Below are positions 1-7,004 of a DNA stretch of 64,000 nucleotides, one piece after another. The stretch's first letter is position 1. Every line of letters begins with the position of its first letter. The notes beneath the pieces were generated by a model. The model was given only the letters and a program-made list of their open reading frames with translations, did not search any database and had not been told where the DNA came from. The stretch is from Rhizobium sp. R711 (GTDB lineage: Bacteria > Pseudomonadota > Alphaproteobacteria > Rhizobiales > Rhizobiaceae). A program made the translations under genes and the position numbers. Where the stretch lies: contig NZ_LOKZ01000012.1 in NCBI RefSeq assembly GCF_002211365.1, positions 62,001-126,000 of the forward strand. Direction: 5' to 3'.

Positions 1-879
1 GGCTACCTGCCGGGTTCGTCCACGCCCGAGACACCATCCGCCGAGATCGCCAATTTCTCCGCCGAGATCGACGGCCTCAAGCAATCGGTCGCCAATCTCG
101 CCGCTACCCCCGCTACGTCCGATAACGGTGCGCTGGAACAGCGCATTGCAGCGTTGGAGGCGACGGCAAAGACCTCGCCCGCTGTGCCCGCCGACACAAC
201 CTCGGTCGACGCTCTCAATCAGAAGATTGCCGACCTGACCGCCCAGATCGATCAGTTGCGTGGCGCCGTCACGCAAGCCTCGGAGCAAAAAACCTCCAAT
301 AACGCGGATATCGAGCAACGTCTGGCTGAAGCGGAAAAGAAGCTCAACGAACCGCGGCAGGACGTCGCCGTCGCCAAGGCCATCGCCGCCGCCGCGTTGA
401 AGGCGGCGATCGATCGCGGCGGGCCGTTCGTTGCCGAGCTCGACACCTTTGCGGGGGTCTCGCCCGATGATCCTGCCACCGCGGATCTGCGCAATTTCGC
501 GGAGACCGGCGTTCCCTCGCGCGCCGAGCTTGTCCGACAGGTGCCGGACGTCGCAACGGCTATCGTCGATTCCATCAATCAGACCGATGCCAACCAGAGT
601 TGGTCCGACCGGTTGATGGCGAGCGCCAAGTCGCTGGTGACGGTCCGCCCCGTTGGTAACATTGAGGGTGAGAGCGTCGAGGCGATCGCCGCACGCATGG
701 AAGACAAGGTGAAGAATGGCGACTTGCCGGGCGCCGCAGCCGAATGGGCCGATCTGCCGGCTCAGGCGAAACAGGCATCCGCCGCCTTCAAGCAATCGCT
801 GGAAGCCCGCATCCGCGTCGAGGATCTCGTGGGCAGTGCCCTATCCAAGGCCGTTTCCAATGCCGGCAAGGAGGGCTGA
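1..879 (+). CDS. Alphaproteobacterial Mic60 / mitofilin-like protein (C-terminal part)
   Basis: The reading frame is open from base 1, so the gene is truncated at its 5' end by the window edge; about 292 residues remain. The visible part has Ala/Glu/Gln-rich heptad stretches typical of a coiled coil (roughly the first 110 residues) followed by a helical C-terminal domain with the pattern of COG4223 / mitofilin C-termini. Such proteins sit in the inner membrane through an N-terminal segment (not visible here) and shape membrane folds. The gene lies 3 bases before hemY, and the order mic60-hemY-terB is a recurring alphaproteobacterial haem-gene neighbourhood. The family assignment rests on context plus coiled-coil character, so it is likely rather than certain. 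Confidence 0.7.
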   Translation, partial: GYLPGSSTPETPSAEIANFSAEIDGLKQSVANLAATPATSDNGALEQRIAALEATAKTSPAVPADTTSVDALNQKIADLTAQIDQLRGAVTQASEQKTSNNADIEQRLAEAEKKLNEPRQDVAVAKAIAAAALKAAIDRGGPFVAELDTFAGVSPDDPATADLRNFAETGVPSRAELVRQVPDVATAIVDSINQTDANQSWSDRLMASAKSLVTVRPVGNIEGESVEAIAARMEDKVKNGDLPGAAAEWADLPAQAKQASAAFKQSLEARIRVEDLVGSALSKAVSNAGKEG

Positions 880-882
880 GGC

Positions 883-2475
883 ATGATCAGGCTCGTCATA
901 TTCGCCGTCCTCGTCCTCGTACTTGGCTATGGATTTTCTTGGCTGGCCGATCGCCCGGGCGATCTTTCATTGATCTGGGAAGGGCAACTCTACCAAACCC
1001 GTCTGATCGTGGCCGCAAGCGCCCTGATCGCACTCATTGCGGTCGTGATGATCCTGTGGTGGCTGCTGCGGACAATCTGGAATTCGCCCTATTCGGTTAG
1101 CCGCTATTTTCGTGCCCGCAAGCGCGATCGCGGCTATCAGGCGCTGTCGACCGGCCTGATTGCAGCAGGCGCCGGCAATGCACTGTTGGCCCGCAAGATG
1201 GCCGCCCGCTCGCGCGGCTTGATTCGCGCCGACCAGGAGCCACTGATCGCGCTCCTCGAGGCACAGGCCGCGTTGATCGAGGGCCGTCACGACGAAGCCC
1301 GCGCCAAGTTCGAAGAGATGACCAACGATCCGGAAACTCGTGAACTGGGTTTGCGCGGCCTGTATCTCGAAGCCAAGCGGCTGGGCGCCAATGAGGCCGC
1401 GCGCCAATATGCGGAAAAGGCCGCGGACAACGCACCCTATTTGCCGTGGGCCGCCCAGGCAACGCTCGAGTATCGCAGTCAGGCCGGTCGCTGGGATGAT
1501 GCGATCCGCCTGCTGGAGCAGCAAAAGGCGGGTCGTGTCATCGAAAAGGCCGAGGCTGACAGGCTTCGTGCCGTTTTGCTGACGGCTCGCGCCACCGAGA
1601 AACTCGAGAGCGATCCGGCAGGCGCGCGCGATGATGCCACGTATGCCCTCAAGCTCGCCGCCGACTTCGAACCCGCCGCAATCATCGCCGCCAAGGCGCT
1701 GTTCCGCGAAGACAAGCTGCGCAAGGCGGCATCCGTCCTTGAACAGGCGTGGAAGTCCGCGCCGCACCCGGACATCGGCCGCACCTATGTTCGCGCCCGC
1801 AGCGGCGATTCTGCTGCCGACCGCCTCAAGCGCGCCGAGCGTCTGGAGGGAATGCGGCCAAACAACGTCGAATCCCTGCTTCTCGTGGCGCAGGCCGCTC
1901 TCGACACTCAGGATTTTGCCAAGGCCCGCGCCAAGGCGGAAGCCGCTGCCCGTATCGAGCCACGCGAAGCCGCCTTCCTGCTGCTGGCCGATATCGAGGA
2001 GGCCGAAACCGGCGATCAGGGCCGCATTCGCCATTGGCTAGCGCAGGCGCTCAAGGCGCCGCGCGATCCGGCATGGGTGGCGGATGGCTTCGTTTCCGAC
2101 AAATGGTTACCGCTCTCGCCGGTCACCGGTCGATTGGATGCCTTTGTCTGGAAGGCACCGTTCGACCATGTCGATAAGACGGTCGATGAGAGCACAACGA
2201 TCTCCATCGACAGCGCATTGAAAACACTGCCGCCCGTCCGCGATGGTCGCACCGAACGCATGGCCAGCGATCACCGCATCATCGAACTGGAGCGAGCTGC
2301 CACGATAGCCGAGGCAGTGCGTCCATCTTCGAAACCGCCGGCGCCCAGCAAGCAAGCGGCGGACGCAGCAACTTCACCCGAACCGCGCCCCTTCTTTGGC
2401 GGCCTGCCGGACGATCCCGGTGTTCGCAATCCAGCGGCAGAGCCAGAACCCAAGACACGGCTTCGCCTTTTCTAG
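883..2475 (+). CDS. hemY: Haem biosynthesis-associated TPR protein HemY
   Basis: A 530-residue inner-membrane protein of the proteobacterial HemY family, which is associated with late haem biosynthesis although its exact role is unresolved; it is not the HemY protoporphyrinogen oxidase of Gram-positive bacteria. The N-terminus has two hydrophobic segments (about residues 2-20 and 42-64) with the family hallmark of short charged stretches between them. They are followed by a long Ala-rich helical region with TPR-like repeats (about 100-390) and a Pro/Ser-rich tail. The start ATG follows the Mic60-like stop by 3 bases, with AAGGAGG-type sequence in the end of the upstream gene, which indicates translational coupling. 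Confidence 0.85.
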   Translation: MIRLVIFAVLVLVLGYGFSWLADRPGDLSLIWEGQLYQTRLIVAASALIALIAVVMILWWLLRTIWNSPYSVSRYFRARKRDRGYQALSTGLIAAGAGNALLARKMAARSRGLIRADQEPLIALLEAQAALIEGRHDEARAKFEEMTNDPETRELGLRGLYLEAKRLGANEAARQYAEKAADNAPYLPWAAQATLEYRSQAGRWDDAIRLLEQQKAGRVIEKAEADRLRAVLLTARATEKLESDPAGARDDATYALKLAADFEPAAIIAAKALFREDKLRKAASVLEQAWKSAPHPDIGRTYVRARSGDSAADRLKRAERLEGMRPNNVESLLLVAQAALDTQDFAKARAKAEAAARIEPREAAFLLLADIEEAETGDQGRIRHWLAQALKAPRDPAWVADGFVSDKWLPLSPVTGRLDAFVWKAPFDHVDKTVDESTTISIDSALKTLPPVRDGRTERMASDHRIIELERAATIAEAVRPSSKPPAPSKQAADAATSPEPRPFFGGLPDDPGVRNPAAEPEPKTRLRLF

Positions 2476-2490
2476 ACAAACAGGATCTAA

Positions 2491-2976
2491 ATGTTCGAAC
2501 GCTTCCAGGAATTCTTTCAGAATCTGACTTCCGACAATGCAAAGAAAGGTTTCGCGCCCGACGATCCACGCATCGCGGTGGCCGCGCTCTGCATGCAGGT
2601 CATGGAGGCGGACGGGCAGGTCAAGGACAGCGAGACAAAGCGGCTTCGCAAGCTGCTGAAAGACCAGTACGGGCTCGACCGCAAGCAACTCGATGCACTG
2701 ATGGCCGCTGGCCAGGAGGCGGAAAGCGATGCTGTCGACTACTACCGCTTCACCTCGGATCTCAAGCGCCACCTCAACACGGAACAGAGGCTCGAACTGA
2801 TCGGGATCCTCTGGGACATCGTGTATGCCGATGGCGAGCGCAGCGAGATGGAGGATGACGCGATCTGGCGCATCGCCGAACTTCTCGGTGTTTCCGCGCG
2901 CGAGCGGATCCAGAAGCGGCAGGAAGCAGCCCGCCGAGTCACAGACGTCGAGGTGGTACAGGACGATGCCGACTGA
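2491..2976 (+). CDS. TerB-family (tellurite resistance B-like) protein
   Basis: A 161-residue, all-helical, acidic protein matching the TerB / DjlA-like fold: two Asp/Glu-rich helical turns (MEADGQVKDSE near residues 44-54 and YADGERSEMEDD near 112-123) carry the metal-binding-type acidic motif of the family. TerB proteins are cytoplasmic or membrane-associated and their biochemical role is not settled. It lies 15 bases after hemY and its last codons overlap the next gene by 11 bases, so it belongs to the Mic60-hemY operon. Confidence 0.8.
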   Translation: MFERFQEFFQNLTSDNAKKGFAPDDPRIAVAALCMQVMEADGQVKDSETKRLRKLLKDQYGLDRKQLDALMAAGQEAESDAVDYYRFTSDLKRHLNTEQRLELIGILWDIVYADGERSEMEDDAIWRIAELLGVSARERIQKRQEAARRVTDVEVVQDDAD

Positions 2977-3724
2977 CCGCTTGCCAGAGCCCGGCCAACC
3001 TCCGGTCCTGATTGTTCTGCATCAGGAGCACTCGAGCCCTGGCCGGGTCGGTCAACTGCTGGTCGAGAAGGGGTATCGGCTCGATATCCGGCGCCCGGTT
3101 CTTGGCGATAAGCTTCCCTCGACGCTTGCCGAACATGCGGGCGCCGTCGTCTTCGGCGGACCAATGAGCGCCAATGATACGGATGATTTCGTCAAGACGG
3201 AGATCAATTGGCTCGATGTGCCGCTAAGGGAAAAACGCCCGCTGCTCGGCATCTGCCTTGGCGCACAGATGCTGGTCAGGCAACTCGGCGGCAAGGTTCA
3301 GGCGAATGCCGATGGTTCCACCGAGATCGGTTGGTATCCGCTACGCCCGACCGAGAAAGGCCGTCTGCTGATGCACTGGCCGAGGATGGTTTATCATTTT
3401 CACCGCGAAGGCTTTGACCTGCCGCATGGCGCGGAGTTGCTGGCGGAAGGCGACACCTATCCCAATCAGGCCTTTCGCTATGACGGCCATGCCTGGGGTC
3501 TGCAGTTCCATGCCGAGCTGACACGCGCGATGATGCACCGCTGGGTGGTTCATGGCGCGCATCGCTTCATCCTTCCGAACGCGCAGCAGGGTCGCGAACA
3601 TCTGGAAGGGCGCATGCTATTCGACGCGCCGCTGAAAGCATGGTTGAACGAGTTCCTCGATATTGTTTTCGAGGGCAAGACGTCCAAATCCTTCGCAACA
3701 TCCAAAGCCGCCCTTCCCGCTTAG
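2966..3724 (+). CDS. Class I glutamine amidotransferase
   Basis: A 252-residue protein with the class I GATase catalytic triad: nucleophile elbow GICLGAQ (Cys97) and GLQFHAE near the C-terminus (His182, Glu184). It resembles the stand-alone GMP-synthase-like amidotransferases that hydrolyse glutamine for an unidentified partner; no synthetase domain or partner gene is adjacent. The ATG chosen at 2966 lies inside the 3' end of terB (11-base overlap, different frame), which suggests coupling. An upstream in-frame start at 2825 would lie wholly within terB and is unlikely. Confidence 0.85.
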   Translation: MPTDRLPEPGQPPVLIVLHQEHSSPGRVGQLLVEKGYRLDIRRPVLGDKLPSTLAEHAGAVVFGGPMSANDTDDFVKTEINWLDVPLREKRPLLGICLGAQMLVRQLGGKVQANADGSTEIGWYPLRPTEKGRLLMHWPRMVYHFHREGFDLPHGAELLAEGDTYPNQAFRYDGHAWGLQFHAELTRAMMHRWVVHGAHRFILPNAQQGREHLEGRMLFDAPLKAWLNEFLDIVFEGKTSKSFATSKAALPA

Positions 3725-3874
3725 CAACGTGCGCCCTGCACCGCGTCGTGCTAGAATCGCATGCACTGCCACTCTGGCGATACTCACCAGCAAGAATGCG
3801 TTCCGATCCGAGATGAGATCTTGGAATTGCCGTGCCCGAACAGTGACGACCAAAGCTATTTCCGGAGGAGTTCC

Positions 3875-4360
3875 ATGGCTAACTACGAGCAGAGACTTGC
3901 CGCGATGGGATTGGTTCTACCGCAACCCCTGAAACTGCCTTCCAACATGGTCCTTCCATTTCCCTGGGTGAATGTGCGCGGCAATCGCGCATTCGTGTCC
4001 GGCCATGGTCCGCAAAATACCGATGGCACGCCCGCCGGCCCGTTTGGAGCCGTCGGCGAGAACATCTCCATTGAGGAGGCCAAGGCATCTGCTCGGAAAG
4101 TAGCTCTTTCCATGTTGGGCAGCCTGAAGCGGGAGTTGGGCAGTCTCGATCGCATTACCGGTTGGTGCCGCGTGTTCGGTATGGTGAATTGCGCGCCGCG
4201 CTTTGCCAATCCGCCAGCCGTAATCAACGGTTTCACCGAACTGATCATTGAGGTGTTCGGACCGGAGGTTGGCAGTCACTCCCGATCCGCGATCGGCGTT
4301 GCCGGTCTGCCGCTGAACTTTCCAGTCGAAATCGAAGCGGAGCTCATCGTCTCTACCTGA
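3875..4360 (+). CDS. RidA family protein (YjgF/YER057c/UK114)
   Basis: A 161-residue RidA-superfamily protein. RidA members deaminate reactive enamine/imine intermediates released by PLP enzymes, usually as trimers. The family core is recognisable (RAFVSGHGPQNTDG near residues 38-51; SRSAIGVAGLPLN near 138-150), but this is one of the longer non-archetypal RidA subgroups and the exact substrate cannot be inferred. The start at 3875 is set by an excellent ribosome binding site, CCGGAGGAG, just upstream; longer in-frame starts lack one. It converges with the MFS gene, with only 6 bases between the two stops. Confidence 0.85.
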   Translation: MANYEQRLAAMGLVLPQPLKLPSNMVLPFPWVNVRGNRAFVSGHGPQNTDGTPAGPFGAVGENISIEEAKASARKVALSMLGSLKRELGSLDRITGWCRVFGMVNCAPRFANPPAVINGFTELIIEVFGPEVGSHSRSAIGVAGLPLNFPVEIEAELIVST

Positions 4361-4366
4361 AGGCCG

Positions 4367-5614
4367 TTACACCGGCTCTCGGCGCTCCGGCGCAGCAAGC
4401 GTGTCGATTCTGCGCAGCTTCGGGAAGCTCGTTGCCCAGATCGCCGCCACGGCAAGTGTTCCGATGCCGCCGATGACAACAGCAGGCACGGCACCGAAAA
4501 TGGAAGCCATCGTGCCCGCTCGAAATTCGCCGAGTTCGTTGGAAGCACCCACGAAGACCATGTTGACGGCATTGACCCGGCCACGCAATTCGTCCGGCGT
4601 CCAAAGGGCGATCAGGCTCTCCCGCACATAGACGGATATCATATCGGCCGCACCCATGATGGCCAGAGCTGCGATTGACAGTTCCGTGCTGGTCGAGAAC
4701 CCGAATACGATCGTGCCGATGCCGAACAGGGCGACGCCGATGAACATCGCAATGCCCGCACTATGCTTGAGGGGATAGGCAGCGAGAAAAATCGCCATGG
4801 CGATCGCGCCGACGCCCGGCGCCGAGCGTAGTAGGCCGAGCCCCCAGGGGCCGAGCGTCAGGATATCGCGCGCGAAGATCGGCATCAGTGCCGTCGCCCC
4901 ACCAAGCAGCACCGCGAAGAGATCGAGCGAGATGGCGCCGAGCACGACTTTTTCGACACGGATGAAGCGGAAGCCACCGAGGATCATATCCCAGCTCTTG
5001 GCTTCGCCGGTCGTCTTCTGCGGCGGCTTGGGGATCATATAGAGCAGTGCGGCGCCAAGGGCGGCGAAGACGACAGCGACGGTGTAAGCCGCATGCGGGC
5101 TGACGCCATAGAGGAGACCACCAAGAACGGGCCCTGTGATCGCCGCGAGCTGCCACGAAGACGAATTCCAGGCGATGGCATTCGACAAATCCTGCGGCGG
5201 CACCAGGTTCGGCGCCAGCGATTGCACTGCGGGCGACATGAAGGCGCGCTCGATGCCGAAAACCAGCAGAACGGCAAATACAGGTAACGGCGAGAACGTG
5301 CCCGTTATCGTCATCAACAGCAGGGCCAGCGTACACAAGGCGCTGACGAGCGAGCAGATGGCGGCGATCACACGTCGGTTATGCCGGTCGGCAACGGACC
5401 CCGTAACAAGAATCAGGACCAGCGACGGCAGAAATTGCACGAGGCCAATCAGGCCGAGATAGATCGCGCTGCCAGTCTGGTCGTACATCTGCCAGCCAAC
5501 CGCGACACTGACGATCTGCTGCGAAAAGGATAGGAGAAATCGCGCGAAAAAGAACCGGGTGTAAGACGGATGCCGGAACGCGGCAAAACGATCTCCGGTT
5601 GGCGAAAAGGACAT
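4367..5614 (-). CDS. MFS transporter (EntS-like, MFS_3 family)
   Basis: A 415-residue major facilitator with about 12 hydrophobic segments. The A-loop motif between helices 2 and 3 reads GSVADRHNRR, and the N-terminal stretch FRHPSYTRFFFARFLLSFSQQ is typical of the MFS_3 (EntS / enterobactin-exporter-like) group, members of which export siderophores or drugs. No siderophore genes are adjacent, so the substrate is unknown. I chose the ATG at 5614 over the TTG at 5647 because the alignment of this family usually begins shortly before FRHPSY. Confidence 0.8.
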   Translation of the reverse strand: MSFSPTGDRFAAFRHPSYTRFFFARFLLSFSQQIVSVAVGWQMYDQTGSAIYLGLIGLVQFLPSLVLILVTGSVADRHNRRVIAAICSLVSALCTLALLLMTITGTFSPLPVFAVLLVFGIERAFMSPAVQSLAPNLVPPQDLSNAIAWNSSSWQLAAITGPVLGGLLYGVSPHAAYTVAVVFAALGAALLYMIPKPPQKTTGEAKSWDMILGGFRFIRVEKVVLGAISLDLFAVLLGGATALMPIFARDILTLGPWGLGLLRSAPGVGAIAMAIFLAAYPLKHSAGIAMFIGVALFGIGTIVFGFSTSTELSIAALAIMGAADMISVYVRESLIALWTPDELRGRVNAVNMVFVGASNELGEFRAGTMASIFGAVPAVVIGGIGTLAVAAIWATSFPKLRRIDTLAAPERREPV

Positions 5615-5753
5615 GGAAGTTTTCCAGGACAACAAGCCAGACGCCAACGCACGACGCCGCTGTTAAACATGATTTACAACGCGTTTCGAGAGAGCACTTG
5701 CCCGTTTAGTCGCCAATGTCTACATGTCTGTCAACAACGAACTGGAGACGGCA

Positions 5754-6044
5754 ATGCTTGCGCTTTTTCAAACCATTGATTTGGCGTTGAATCTCTACAC
5801 TTGGGTGCTGATCGCCAGCGCCATCTTTTCTTGGCTGTACGCGTTCAACGTAATCAACTCCAGCAATCAGTTCGTCAATTCGGTCGGCATGTTCCTCTAC
5901 AACGTGACCGAACCGCTGCTGCGACCGATCCGCCGCGTGCTGCCGAACCTCGGCGGCATCGATATCTCGCCAATCATCCTGCTGCTGATCATCTTCTTCG
6001 TGCGCTCGCTGATGTGGAATTCGATCTTCCCGCTGGTGGCATGA
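5754..6044 (+). CDS. YggT family membrane protein
   Basis: A 96-residue protein with two long hydrophobic segments (about residues 1-30 and 62-90) separated by the conserved stretch [22 protein letters not shown], the signature of YggT. The family has been linked to osmotic-shock tolerance and membrane integrity but is poorly understood. The ATG at 5754 has GGAG at the right distance; an upstream in-frame ATG at 5724 has none. Its stop overlaps the next start (ATGA), so it is co-translated with the YggU-type gene, as in many proteobacteria. Confidence 0.88.
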   Translation: MLALFQTIDLALNLYTWVLIASAIFSWLYAFNVINSSNQFVNSVGMFLYNVTEPLLRPIRRVLPNLGGIDISPIILLLIIFFVRSLMWNSIFPLVA

Positions 6045-6355
6045 ACTGGCCCTGGGCCGCATTCACCGACCATATAGCTCTGACGGTTCGTTTGACGCCA
6101 AATGGCGGACGCGATGCAATCGACAGCGTGGAGACGGACGCCGAGGGCAAGCCCCACCTCAAAGTCAGAGTGACTGCCGTTCCTGAGAAGGGCAAGGCGA
6201 ACAAGGCGTTGGTAACACTGCTGGCCAAGTCGCTTGGCGTCGCAAAGTCGTCGGTCAGCCTCGCCTCAGGCGAAACCTCGCGTAAAAAAATCCTCCGGAT
6301 CGATGGCGACCCGGAGGATTTGATCAGGAAACTGAAAGCCCTTATCGAGAACTGA
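6041..6355 (+). CDS. DUF167 / YggU family protein
   Basis: A 104-residue protein of the YggU/DUF167 family, recognisable from [14 protein letters not shown], then [19 protein letters not shown] and the downstream [12 protein letters not shown] core. The family has a small alpha/beta fold of unknown function, often encoded with yggT. Translation starts at the ATGA overlap with YggT. The stop TGA abuts the stop of ppa on the other strand, the two forming one TGATCA hexamer with no intervening base. Confidence 0.9.
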   Translation: MNWPWAAFTDHIALTVRLTPNGGRDAIDSVETDAEGKPHLKVRVTAVPEKGKANKALVTLLAKSLGVAKSSVSLASGETSRKKILRIDGDPEDLIRKLKALIEN

Positions 6356-6892
6356 TCAGGCCTTGTCCTTCTTGTAGCGTTCGATCGCCTCAAGGATCAG
6401 CTGTCCGGCTTCCTTTGAGTCACCCCAACCGTAGATCTTCACCCACTTGCCGGGCTCGAGATCCTTATAGTGTTCGAAGAAGTGCTCGATCTGCTTCAGC
6501 GTGATCTCCGGAAGATCGGTGTGGTCCTTCACCTTCTCATAGCGCAGCGTCAGCTTTGGCGACGGCACGGCGATGATCTTCTCGTCCTTGCCGGAATTGT
6601 CTTCCATCTTGAGAACGCCGATCGGGCGCACGTTGATAACGCAGCCCGGAACCAGCGGACGCGTGCTGGCGATCAGGACGTCGATCGGATCGCCGTCTTC
6701 GGAAAGCGTGTGCGGCACGAAGCCGTAATTGCCCGGATAGGTCATCGGCGTATAGAGGAAACGATCGACAACGAGCGTACCGGCTTCCTTGTCCATCTCG
6801 TACTTGATCGGGTGGCCGCCAACGGGCACCTCAACGATTACGTTGACATCTTCCGGCGGGTTCTTGCCGATGGAAATCGCGTCAATGCGCAT
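6356..6892 (-). CDS. ppa: Inorganic pyrophosphatase
   Basis: A 178-residue family I soluble pyrophosphatase, which hydrolyses PPi to 2 Pi and so pulls biosynthetic reactions forward. The metal-binding signature [10 protein letters not shown] is at about residues 65-74, preceded by NYGFVPHTL. Length is normal for the bacterial enzyme. I start at the ATG at 6892 because it is preceded by an AGAGGGAAG Shine-Dalgarno on the minus strand and matches the usual N-terminus; a longer frame continues to 6949. Confidence 0.95.
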   Translation of the reverse strand: MRIDAISIGKNPPEDVNVIVEVPVGGHPIKYEMDKEAGTLVVDRFLYTPMTYPGNYGFVPHTLSEDGDPIDVLIASTRPLVPGCVINVRPIGVLKMEDNSGKDEKIIAVPSPKLTLRYEKVKDHTDLPEITLKQIEHFFEHYKDLEPGKWVKIYGWGDSKEAGQLILEAIERYKKDKA

Positions 6893-7004
6893 AGAGCTTC
6901 CCTCTAAGGTTAAGTCGATGGTTGCCAGATACTGGGAATCATCCCGCAACGCAACACGCCAGTGCGGATTTCAGGTCCGCCTGCGGGCGTCGACAAGCCA
7001 CCCC

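Noticed and set aside
5663-5680. Another CtrA-type box upstream of the YggT gene
   Set aside because: TTAA-N7-TTAC has a mismatch in the second half site, so it is too weak to call.
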